The position numbers and the translations under genes were made by a program. DNA of 42,416 nt, taken from IMG/VR virus record IMGVR_UViG_3300025778_000029, positions 1 to 42,416 of that record; one strand, 5' to 3'. Of this stretch, positions 17,460 to 23,698 are shown piece after piece. The stretch's first letter is position 1. Each line of letters opens with the position of its first letter. Source of the DNA: a virus. Under the pieces are notes generated by a model that made no database searches, had not been told where the DNA came from, and saw nothing but the letters and a program-made list of their open reading frames with translations.

Positions 17460-17956
17460 CTGTTCAATTTGTAATAAAAATCACCATGAATAATTTTTGC
17501 TGCATCTTCATAGGCCGCAGAACAAATTAATGGGTCAGCAGACGTTTTTAAATGATGCAATTTTCCGTTTACGCGAATGTGTGAACAATATTTTTTGCTA
17601 CGTTTGTGGTATGAAACACCCTTGTAACCTGAAGTATTATTCCTGTTCTTCCCGCGATTAAATGAATTTTGCTGATTAGTGGCAAGTTTTAGATTTTTAA
17701 TGCGATTATCAGACCTAATCCCGTTAATGTGGTCTATCTGCTTATCAGGCCAAGTTCCATTAACGTAAAGCCATGCTAAATGATGAGCCTTATAAACTTT
17801 GTAGTTTATCATAATGCAAATATAACCCTTTTTATTAATAGTTCCGCAAGGGTTTTTGCTACCATTCCAACCTCTTACAGGTTTGGTTCTATAAAATAAA
17901 CCGGTATCTGGTTCATAACGAAAGTATTCTTGTAGATATTCTTGAGTAGGTTTCAT
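17456..17956 (-). CDS. HNH homing-type endonuclease with AP2 DNA-binding domain
   Basis: The 166-aa protein has an HNH_3-type nuclease core: AHHLAWLYVNG (HH at 58-59), QIDHINGIRSDNRIKNLKLA (DH at 75-76, Asn at 84), followed by an AP2/ERF-like domain at about residues 108-160 (SGYKGVSYHKRSKKYCSHIR). This HNH-AP2 order is the standard form of free-standing phage homing endonucleases, which cut a cognate site and spread by recombination. It starts at ATG 17956 and is coupled to the 115-aa gene below. A minus-strand TATAAATA lies at 17984-17991, 27 nt upstream of the start. Confidence 0.9.
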   Translation of the reverse strand: MKPTQEYLQEYFRYEPDTGLFYRTKPVRGWNGSKNPCGTINKKGYICIMINYKVYKAHHLAWLYVNGTWPDKQIDHINGIRSDNRIKNLKLATNQQNSFNRGKNRNNTSGYKGVSYHKRSKKYCSHIRVNGKLHHLKTSADPLICSAAYEDAAKIIHGDFYYKLNR

Positions 17957-18018
17957 TTGTAAGCCTTATATGAAGTTATCTTCTATTTATACTCTTCGTT
18001 TAACCATATTGCAATAAA

Positions 18019-18531
18019 TTACTGATATTTTCTCTTTCTTTTGTCAACAAGATGTGTAAAATTTTTCCACTTTTTACCTTCGTAAATTCCTTGGATAAGA
18101 CTACGAGATACATTGAATTTTTGTGCTATTTCAGTCTGAGACATTTCAGTAGTATTGAACAAATCAATTATTTTTAATATTTTTTCATCATTTAATTTTG
18201 CTTTGGGATGTGAAGCGCCTCTACATACTCTGTTTCTAAGCATCATATCATTTACATTATCTTGGTCAGTTCCTAATCTTAAATGATTTGGATTTACACA
18301 ACACCTAATATCGCAAGAATGAAGAACATGCATTCCCTTTGTTATAGGGCCTTTAAAAATTTTATATGATGCTCTATGTGCTGTAATCGTTTTTCTATTA
18401 TCATCATATAAATATCCGTAACCGGTATTGTGCATAGCACCTGACCACAACCAACATCCGCCGTTTGTGTCATATTCTATACGAGAACAAATAAAATCTT
18501 TAGTTGACGGTCTACCCTTTGGTCTCGCCAT
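18019..18531 (-). CDS. HNH endonuclease with C-terminal helix-turn-helix
   Basis: ATG 18531 is chosen over an upstream in-frame start because AGGAG lies seven bases upstream; the product is 170 aa. The nuclease core is CWLWSGAMHNTGYGYL (residues 26-41), AHRASYKIFKGPI, then HVLHSCDIRCCVNPNHLRLG with His68, His71, Cys73, Cys77/78 and His83, a zinc-stabilised HNH_3 variant. Residues 131-150 (SQTEIAQKFNVSRSLIQGIY) form a resolvase-like HTH for site recognition. It is unrelated in detail to the adjacent HNH-AP2 enzyme, so two separate homing-type genes lie side by side. Confidence 0.88.
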   Translation of the reverse strand: MARPKGRPSTKDFICSRIEYDTNGGCWLWSGAMHNTGYGYLYDDNRKTITAHRASYKIFKGPITKGMHVLHSCDIRCCVNPNHLRLGTDQDNVNDMMLRNRVCRGASHPKAKLNDEKILKIIDLFNTTEMSQTEIAQKFNVSRSLIQGIYEGKKWKNFTHLVDKRKRKYQ

Positions 18532-18612
18532 GTTTAATCTCCTGTTTTGATGATTTTCATACCAGTTAAAAACGCTACCGGCAATAAATAACATAAAATT
18601 AAAGGATTTCAA

Positions 18613-19776
18613 ATGGCTTCTGGTTACCTTAATATTCCTTATACATTCCCTGCATATCAAGCGCCGGGAGTTCCGGCGGTTGGCGCGGTCTTAACAGTTA
18701 AAAATACGGGGACTTCTGTTTTATCAAACATTTACGCAGACCCTGCTCTTACGATTCCTGTTTCAAATCCGCAAACTTCTGATATTAACGGAATGTTTAC
18801 AAGTCAGACCACACTTTTTTTTGCTAATAGTGCTTTGGCGTATGATGTTACATTAGCACTCCCAAACGGCTCAACCCACACTTTTAGCCAGTTGCCAGTG
18901 ACTTCCTTGCCTGTAGATGTTTCTGGTTTCCTCCAAAATCCTTCAGTTGTATTGACTGGAACGCCAACAACTCCAACTCCTGCGGCTAATGATTCAAGTA
19001 GTCGCATCGCGTCAACACAATTTGTCCAGACAGCATTATCTTCTTTTGTTGTTTTGAATGCTGCTGTGATTCCGGCAAAAGTTTCGGGGTGTGTTGGTTT
19101 GAATTCATCTTCAGCATCGCAAAATTCTTCTTGGTCAGTTACAAGTGCAACTTTAGTTTCAACAACTTCTGGAAACAATCCTATTTCATTGAATAATTTT
19201 ACCGGGACATTGTATTTGACAGGTAGTGTAGGAGTCAATGGACTTGATGCTGGTGGATTAGTTGCCTCAACTTGGTATTGGATTTGGTTGATTTCCAATG
19301 GAACCACACCGGGTTTGTTAGCATCTACTTCAAATTCTGCTCCGACAATGCCAACTGGCTATACATATCAAGCATTGATTGGAATTGTAAAGACAGATGC
19401 AAGCAAGAATACCTATGCGTTCATGCAATCAGGCCAAGATTGGGATTATATTGCTCCTGCACAACAATTGGTAACAAGTGCTTCTACAGGCGGTTCTTGG
19501 ACTCAATATTCTTTGACAAATTGGTTACCACCGGCTTGGGCTACAAGAGTTCGTGGAACTCTATGGAATAATAACAATACTATAAATGGCGCTGTTGCAC
19601 CAATTAATCCGGGTAGTAATGGTAAAGGATATTCGTGGGTTGAAGGTGGTTCAAATGGTGGAGCAGATTATTTTGCCCTGCAATATGATTTGCCTCTCGT
19701 AACTCAATCTATTTGGTATAGTTCAAATAGCGGATATAACGCTTTGTATCTCACTGGTTTTAAATTAAACCTTTGA
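18613..19776 (+). CDS. Tail fibre protein
   Basis: The 387-aa product begins with an N-terminal domain found on many phage fibres (YTFPAYQAPGVPAVGAVLTV ... NIYADPALTIPVSNPQTSD), which resembles head/tail-binding adaptor domains. It is followed by GTPTTPTPAANDSSSRIAST, a motif typical of phage tail fibre repeats, and a beta-rich C-terminal region of about 240 residues with Trp-rich hairpins (ASTWYWIWLIS, QSIWYSSNSGY) that is probably receptor binding. AAAGGATTTCAAA precedes ATG 18613. The gene stands alone between minus-strand genes and overlaps the convergent KTSC gene by 12 nt. Confidence 0.75.
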   Translation: MASGYLNIPYTFPAYQAPGVPAVGAVLTVKNTGTSVLSNIYADPALTIPVSNPQTSDINGMFTSQTTLFFANSALAYDVTLALPNGSTHTFSQLPVTSLPVDVSGFLQNPSVVLTGTPTTPTPAANDSSSRIASTQFVQTALSSFVVLNAAVIPAKVSGCVGLNSSSASQNSSWSVTSATLVSTTSGNNPISLNNFTGTLYLTGSVGVNGLDAGGLVASTWYWIWLISNGTTPGLLASTSNSAPTMPTGYTYQALIGIVKTDASKNTYAFMQSGQDWDYIAPAQQLVTSASTGGSWTQYSLTNWLPPAWATRVRGTLWNNNNTINGAVAPINPGSNGKGYSWVEGGSNGGADYFALQYDLPLVTQSIWYSSNSGYNALYLTGFKLNL

Positions 19777-19980
19777 ATAAGCATACTTTCCACGGAAGTT
19801 GGACCAGATGAAGCGCCCCTTGGAGTCAATAAATGGAAAAGCATTTCCAACATTTGGCGGAACATCATAATATTCATAAGTGGAACCGTCTTTAAAACGA
19901 ACGGTTTGAGTGCGGGTCTTATCATCATAAGCCACTGCGGCTACATTACTTGATTGAACTGGTGTCATTGGGTAGGACAT
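19765..19980 (-). CDS. KTSC domain protein
   Basis: ATG 19980 follows AGGAGAAATTACA; a longer in-frame start lacks such a site. The 71-aa product matches the KTSC domain: SSNVAAVAYDDKTRTQTVRF, then FKDGSTYEYYDVPP, then a C-terminal FRGKYAYSK. KTSC modules occur alone in many phages and at the C-terminus of some lysyl-tRNA synthetases; their biochemical role is unclear, with nucleic-acid binding suggested. It is convergent with the tail fibre gene and divergent from the gene at 20018, sharing a palindromic intergenic region with it. Confidence 0.85.
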   Translation of the reverse strand: MSYPMTPVQSSNVAAVAYDDKTRTQTVRFKDGSTYEYYDVPPNVGNAFPFIDSKGRFIWSNFRGKYAYSKV

Positions 19981-19999
19981 TGTAATTTCTCCTTGTCGT

Positions 20000-20013
20000 G
20001 TATTTATAAATAC
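20000..20013. promoter_or_regulatory. 14-bp palindrome containing TATAAATA on both strands
   Basis: GTATTTATAAATAC is a perfect palindrome in the 37-nt gap between the KTSC gene (start 19980, minus) and the gene at 20018 (plus). It offers a TATAAATA-type -10 element in both directions and may be a shared divergent promoter or operator. A plus-strand transcript from here would begin at or after the annotated 20018 start, so the ATG at 20030 may be the true start of that gene. Confidence 0.35.
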
Positions 20014-20017
20014 GGTC

Positions 20018-20407
20018 ATGAAAAAAGATATGATGATTAGAAACCTTCAATCAGTTTTAACGCATAGTGAGCGTTATGATTGGCAAGTATATGGTGAGAT
20101 ATTTCTGCCTGTCAATAGAGAAGATTGTGAAGGCGGTTATTGGGTAGATAACGATTTTACAGTGTTTAGATATAAGGCTTATTCGGTAGATGAATATTGG
20201 AAGGTTCGTGCCGAAGTTATTCAGAAATGGAATGAATTAAGAGAAAAACATTCGGGATTATTTGTAAGAAGATATCCTATGTTGGATTTCAATGTTACAG
20301 AAAAAACTCCTGAAGAATTCTTACCTGATAAAATTGAATGGATATTTTCATTCAGAGTTTTAGGAAAAGATTTGCAATCCTTCCGTAATGATGATATAAA
20401 TACTTAA
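20018..20407 (+). CDS. Unknown 129-aa soluble protein
   Basis: The product is mixed alpha/beta and rich in aromatics (YDWQVYGEIFLPVNREDCEG, WVDNDFTVFRYKAYSVDEYW, IEWIFSFRVLGKDLQSF), with no membrane segment or recognised motif. The start is uncertain: ATG 20018 has no good ribosome binding site and lies five bases from a palindromic promoter-like element, and ATG 20030 or 20033 are alternatives. It ends at a TATAAATAC and is followed by a strong hairpin, so it appears to be a monocistronic unit. Confidence 0.6.
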   Translation: MKKDMMIRNLQSVLTHSERYDWQVYGEIFLPVNREDCEGGYWVDNDFTVFRYKAYSVDEYWKVRAEVIQKWNELREKHSGLFVRRYPMLDFNVTEKTPEEFLPDKIEWIFSFRVLGKDLQSFRNDDINT

Positions 20408-20461
20408 TGAATGGTGTTTAAGCCGCATCATTTCATATTTCCTGATGAAGTTAATACGTGA

Positions 20462-20492
20462 GGGGGAGAACCGTGAGTATGGGTTCTCCCCC
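20462..20492. terminator. Strong hairpin between convergent transcription units
   Basis: GGGGGAGAACC and GGTTCTCCCCC form a perfect 11-bp stem with a 9-nt loop. It lies between the plus-strand gene ending at 20407 and the minus-strand operon ending at 20500, where a bidirectional terminator is expected. Neither side has a long T-tract, so intrinsic termination is likely but not certain. Confidence 0.6.
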
Positions 20493-20499
20493 GAATTGT

Positions 20500-20862
20500 T
20501 TATAGGATAGTGTTAGAAGTTCTATCAATCAGAATATAGTTAACTTTCACCACATCAAATTGTGCCAAATGGTCCAAAACCACTTGTGGGTCAAATTCCT
20601 TACAACTATAAATGTCAAAATTTATAAATGGTTCGTCTAATTCAGACCATGAATGAAAACTTGCATGTGAGGTTTCTAAACAAACAATGCCCGTAACCCC
20701 TTCATTTCCGAAAGTGTTACATTCAACAGCGTCCGCAGGGATTAATATTTTCATATCAATCAACTCTACTAAATTTTTAAGCCATTTGCGGCCCTTCTTG
20801 GCTGTCATTGGAGGCTTCTTTACGATAGCCTTTCCGAGCATGTGTTTGTGAATTAACTCCAT
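20500..20862 (-). CDS. speD: S-adenosylmethionine decarboxylase (SpeD) homologue, pyruvoyl-type
   Basis: The 120-aa product carries the bacterial SpeD signature: GVTGIVCLETSHASFHSWSE followed by a FDIYSC strand. Aligned to the family, it keeps the serine that becomes the pyruvoyl group (Ser65 in TSH), the processing histidine (His70) and the proton-donor cysteine (Cys87). The residue before the serine is Thr instead of the usual Glu, the usual Pro in HTWPE is Ser73, and there are two extra residues before the cysteine. SpeD makes decarboxylated AdoMet for spermidine synthesis; some homologues decarboxylate arginine or ornithine instead. It is the last gene of the minus operon, abutting the nuclease gene (TAG then ATG). 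No spermidine synthase was seen. Confidence 0.8.
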   Translation of the reverse strand: MELIHKHMLGKAIVKKPPMTAKKGRKWLKNLVELIDMKILIPADAVECNTFGNEGVTGIVCLETSHASFHSWSELDEPFINFDIYSCKEFDPQVVLDHLAQFDVVKVNYILIDRTSNTIL

Positions 20863-21198
20863 CTATTTGTCCTTTATTAATTCTAAGAATGTATTTAAAT
20901 CCAAAATCACCAAAGGCTTTCTTCTATCCGCTTCTATAACTACAACGGCTTCGCCTTTCTTTTGTGCTACGGCTTGGTCATAATGTTTGTATACTGAAAA
21001 TGATTTGTGCTTCTTACATTCAAAAGAGTATGGGATTAATTTTCTTGCGGCTGGACTTAAGATGATGTCTTCACCTGTGCTTCCCATCGGACAACTTCTC
21101 ACGTCTCCATCTTCTAATTCTGGAAATGTTTCTAATAATTTGTCACGAACTTTATTTTGTAATGCACGGCCCTTACTTTTAGCTGATGATGTCTTCAT
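20863..21198 (-). CDS. PD-(D/E)XK-type nuclease (resolvase-like)
   Basis: The 111-aa product begins AKSKGRALQNKVRDKLLETF, then GSTGEDIILSPAARKLIPYS, then FECKKHKSFSVYKHYDQAVA and a strand AVVVIEADRRKPLVIL. The GED...ECK arrangement supplies the acidic residue and ExK of a PD-(D/E)XK core. Small single-domain proteins of this type occur beside phage replication genes and probably resolve branched DNA. GAGGAGGAATAATG gives a strong ribosome binding site. It ends immediately before the SpeD start. Confidence 0.75.
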   Translation of the reverse strand: MKTSSAKSKGRALQNKVRDKLLETFPELEDGDVRSCPMGSTGEDIILSPAARKLIPYSFECKKHKSFSVYKHYDQAVAQKKGEAVVVIEADRRKPLVILDLNTFLELIKDK

Positions 21199-21259
21199 TA
21201 TTCCTCCTCAAGTATATAATCTGAATATTGTAATTTAAACGTAATACGAATATTTTATT

Positions 21260-21475
21260 TTATTCTTGATAATCTATTGCTCCATCCCAAAATAATTTGA
21301 AGAGGGCGGCGGAAGAATCATCTAAAAATTCTATGGCGTTTGTCATATATGTTCCGGGTTTTTTAAGGAGCATGAATTTATAGTTTTGACAGTTTTGTTT
21401 TACCCATAGTTCAAGTTCTCCCAAGTCTTTTTGTTTTGGGACAATTTGATTGTAAGGTTTTAAAACAAAAATCAT
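21260..21475 (-). CDS. Unknown 71-aa protein
   Basis: The product (MIFVLKPYNQIVPKQKDLGE ... KFMLLKKPGTYMTNAIEFLD ... FKLFWDGAIDYQE) is a small alpha/beta protein. AAGGAGGATTGAGACG precedes ATG 21475, with the site lying inside the end of the upstream 57-aa gene. No family was recognised; it belongs to the early minus-strand operon by position. Confidence 0.6.
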   Translation of the reverse strand: MIFVLKPYNQIVPKQKDLGELELWVKQNCQNYKFMLLKKPGTYMTNAIEFLDDSSAALFKLFWDGAIDYQE

Positions 21476-21479
21476 CGTC

Positions 21480-21653
21480 TCAATCCTCCTTGTGCTTGGA
21501 CTGTGGATGAATAAAATCCCGCCATTCTTCTGAAACTTGTTTTATATCAGCAAGAGGGTTTTTAAATTTAAAAATGTATAGTTCCTTCTTGGTCATATCT
21601 TTGCAAACATAACGCCCATATGTGTCCCGATATTGATATGTTTTCTTCTCCAT
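21480..21653 (-). CDS. 57-aa unknown protein
   Basis: This short frame starts at ATG 21653, two bases after the upstream stop, with GAGGGATAATG as ribosome binding site, and ends 4 nt before the next ATG, to which it supplies the AAGGAGG. The product (MEKKTYQYRDTYGRYVCKD ... KNPLADIKQVSEEWRDFIHP) is charged and soluble. The exact fit between neighbours on both sides is the main support. Confidence 0.6.
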   Translation of the reverse strand: MEKKTYQYRDTYGRYVCKDMTKKELYIFKFKNPLADIKQVSEEWRDFIHPQSKHKED

Positions 21654-21655
21654 CA

Positions 21656-21940
21656 TTATCCCTCATTGTCCGGTTTGTTTGACGATTTTACATATTCAGC
21701 AAATCTTTTGGCAAAATCTCTGCTATTTTCACCGAAGATTGGAGCAGGGCCGGTTATAATAAACTCGTCTTTTGATTGTTCATTCAGCTTTTTCGCAAGT
21801 TCGGCGGCGAGTTCTTTGACGCAAAAGTTTCCGTCATAAACCATCATTCTACCGTCCTCATCTTCACTAAAAACTTCTTCGTCAATTTTTTCAAACGATT
21901 CAACAAGCATTTGTTCAAGTTGCTTCGCGGTAATGGTCAT
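21656..21940 (-). CDS. Unknown 94-aa acidic protein
   Basis: The product (MTITAKQLEQMLVESFEKID ... FCVKELAAELAKKLNEQSKD ... NSRDFAKRFAEYVKSSNKPD) is largely helical and acidic, without membrane segments. Its ATG overlaps the stop of the upstream gene as ATGA (21937-21940), indicating co-translation. No motif was recognised. Confidence 0.6.
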   Translation of the reverse strand: MTITAKQLEQMLVESFEKIDEEVFSEDEDGRMMVYDGNFCVKELAAELAKKLNEQSKDEFIITGPAPIFGENSRDFAKRFAEYVKSSNKPDNEG

Positions 21941-22203
21941 TTCAATATTCCTAACAATTTAAGTTTCATTTCCGTATCAGGGTCCAAGGTATCATTTAAA
22001 AGGTCTTGGGCTAATTGTAATTTCTCGGAATTGTTTGTCTGTAAATGCATTTTACCATTTTGGTCAACAATAAATGTAATATTTTCTGAAGAAAAAGCAA
22101 ATCCCGGCTCATCAAAATTTGTTTTATGGGAACCTAACCTTACTTCTCCACATTCAAACCAACTTGTTTTCATGTAAACCTTTTGCATTATCCAATCAAA
22201 CAT
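21937..22203 (-). CDS. Unknown 88-aa protein
   Basis: The product begins MFDWIMQKVYMKTSWFECGE, continues with beta-like segments (ENITFIVDQNGKMHLQTNN) and ends in a helix (LAQDLLNDTLDPDTEMKLKL). GGAGAATGA precedes the start. It overlaps the next gene by 4 nt. It is a soluble early protein of unknown role. Confidence 0.6.
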   Translation of the reverse strand: MFDWIMQKVYMKTSWFECGEVRLGSHKTNFDEPGFAFSSENITFIVDQNGKMHLQTNNSEKLQLAQDLLNDTLDPDTEMKLKLLGILK

Positions 22204-22217
22204 TTCTCATTCTCCAA

Positions 22218-22436
22218 TCAAGTCGGCAATTCCGTGCTCCAAAGAATATTACCCCACCCATCTGAACCATTCATATACATTAGTTGTTCAGAATACCACA
22301 AAGTCCCTTTTCCCCGTCTATCAATTAGCATTTCTTTACCTGAGACTTTTTGAGCGATGATGATGTCATCCGGCTCCAAATGATTGGTTTGCGGATATTG
22401 TCTCCAAAAATGAATGTTAAACATATTGGGATTCAT
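22218..22436 (-). CDS. Unknown 72-aa protein
   Basis: The product (MNPNMFNIHFWRQYPQTNHL ... DDIIIAQKVSGKEMLIDRRG ... NGSDGWGNILWSTELPT) is Trp/Asn-rich and beta-like. The start overlaps the upstream stop by ATGA. No family was recognised. Confidence 0.58.
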   Translation of the reverse strand: MNPNMFNIHFWRQYPQTNHLEPDDIIIAQKVSGKEMLIDRRGKGTLWYSEQLMYMNGSDGWGNILWSTELPT

Positions 22437-22744
22437 TTCACATCCTTTCCGAATGTCATCACATAGTAAAGTAAATCATCATCAGATGCTTCCAGACAGT
22501 TAGCCATAACTTCTCTTTTATTTTCCGGAGCAAGAGCTTTGATGTAACCTTTCAACATTTCAGTTTTTTCATCTTCAGTCAAATGCTGATAAGGATTGTA
22601 TTGTTGTTGGGCATAAATTTGTTGTTGAGCCATTTGCTGAGAATAAGCATTCCCATTCAAACTGTTCTGAGCATTGGCAAGACCATTGTTTTGTTGCAAG
22701 GGACTCATTCCCAAAACTTGGGCGAGATTGTTGTAGAAACTCAT
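22433..22744 (-). CDS. Gln-rich 103-aa protein, unknown
   Basis: The start at ATG 22744 is preferred because its ATGA overlaps the stop of the 41-aa gene upstream and AAGGGA precedes it. The N-terminal half is low-complexity (NAQNSLNGNAYSQQMAQQQ followed by IYAQQQYNPYQ), while the C-terminal half is a helical domain (LTEDEKTEMLKGYIKALAPE ... DDLLYYVMTFGKDVK). A disordered tail on a small helical domain suggests an adaptor or DNA-binding accessory protein near the replication genes, but this is only inference. Confidence 0.6.
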   Translation of the reverse strand: MSFYNNLAQVLGMSPLQQNNGLANAQNSLNGNAYSQQMAQQQIYAQQQYNPYQHLTEDEKTEMLKGYIKALAPENKREVMANCLEASDDDLLYYVMTFGKDVK

Positions 22745-22866
22745 TTGTCTAATTCCCTTCTGAACATTACGAAAATATTTACATTCATCCATCTGGCTTT
22801 TGCCGCATCATCAAGATACAAAAATGCCACAAGCACACGAGGTGTGGTGTTCAATAATTTTCTCAT
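22741..22866 (-). CDS. 41-aa microprotein linked by ATGA overlaps at both ends
   Basis: The frame starts at ATG 22866, overlapping the TGA of the upstream gene (22863-22865), and its own TGA at 22741-22743 overlaps the ATG of the Gln-rich gene. The product starts MRKLLNTTPRVLVAFLYLDD and ends NIFVMFRRELDK; it is basic with two hydrophobic stretches. Double coupling by the same 4-nt overlap seen elsewhere in this operon is strong evidence of translation. Its function is unknown. Confidence 0.6.
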   Translation of the reverse strand: MRKLLNTTPRVLVAFLYLDDAAKARWMNVNIFVMFRRELDK

Positions 22867-23324
22867 ACAAAATCCGATATGTCTATGCTTGAAAAACCCA
22901 TCATCTTATCAACAATAAAACAACAAGCCGGTTTATCTCTTTTTTCCATTGCTGCACACAAAATCACACTTCTTTTTAATTTTGGTGTCAACCACTGATA
23001 ATCCATATCAATATGTTCCATCGTTATAGGAAGATATCTCGGCATAGGGTCCGATAATGGATTAAAAACAAATGCATTGAAATCTCTTCCATTTAATATT
23101 CTGATTGGGAGAAGTTCCATTTCTCCCTCATCAGCAACCACAATATACCAATTCAATGGAACAATTATTTTATATTTTCCAATTTTTAAAGTCGCAGCAG
23201 GAAATTTGTATTTTTCCATATACTTCAATTCTAAAAATTTGTAATCAACATCTTCCGGGTTAGAAAAATCTAAAATACAAAAGTGATTGCCATTCGTCGT
23301 ATTATCCGCATCAAGAAGATTCAT
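22863..23324 (-). CDS. Unknown 153-aa protein
   Basis: The product is beta-rich (FPAATLKIGKYKIIVPLNWY, VVADEGEMELLPIRILNGRD) with a helical C-terminus (PKLKRSVILCAAMEKRDKPA). It has four cysteines but no CxxC. It overlaps the end of the zinc-ribbon gene upstream by 14 nt. Position in the early operon is the only functional hint. Confidence 0.6.
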   Translation of the reverse strand: MNLLDADNTTNGNHFCILDFSNPEDVDYKFLELKYMEKYKFPAATLKIGKYKIIVPLNWYIVVADEGEMELLPIRILNGRDFNAFVFNPLSDPMPRYLPITMEHIDMDYQWLTPKLKRSVILCAAMEKRDKPACCFIVDKMMGFSSIDISDFV

Positions 23325-23640
23325 TTTTCAACTTTCTAAGTTTATCACGATGAATCTTCTGGCGTTCCCTCATGTAAGCATTATAAGCCAAGCGGGCTTC
23401 TTCACTGGCATTTCTCTTGTCACGCATCTGCTTTAAATGTGCAACATATGCTACGGGATTCAAGGAATAATAATTCTTGTTCTTATCATTATATTTTTTT
23501 CTTGAAGCATTATAACAAGTGCGGCAATTATAATGCCCTCGTCTCTTTATATGCTTTGGGAAATTATCATCCGTCAAGATTGCATCACATTTGGTGCAAA
23601 TCTTGACGGGATTATTCTTGTTATTTTTTTGTCTACTCAT
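23311..23640 (-). CDS. Zinc-ribbon protein (CxxC...CxxC)
   Basis: The 109-aa product has ICTKCDAILTDDNFPKHIKR followed by YNCRTCYNASRKKYNDKNK, a four-cysteine zinc site, then a very basic helical region (ERQKIHRDKLRKLKN) consistent with nucleic-acid binding. A second protein with the same layout lies at 31825-32250. Such proteins may be remnants or cofactors of HNH-type recombination endonucleases, but no HNH residues were seen. It lies just downstream of the helicase gene. Confidence 0.65.
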   Translation of the reverse strand: MSRQKNNKNNPVKICTKCDAILTDDNFPKHIKRRGHYNCRTCYNASRKKYNDKNKNYYSLNPVAYVAHLKQMRDKRNASEEARLAYNAYMRERQKIHRDKLRKLKNESS

Positions 23641-23698
23641 ACCAACCCCTCTTTATATACAAAATATATAATAAAGTAGGGTATTTATCAATATTCAA

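Noticed and set aside
18804-19307. 167-aa minus-strand frame inside the tail fibre gene
   Set aside because: Val/Thr/Pro-rich mirror of a beta-rich fibre gene with characteristic fibre motifs on the plus strand.
17984-20402. T4-type late promoters (TATAAATA) as a class
   Set aside because: No gp55-, gp33- or clamp-like genes were seen, and several copies of an all-A/T octamer are expected by chance in this AT-rich DNA; kept only as a low-interest observation.
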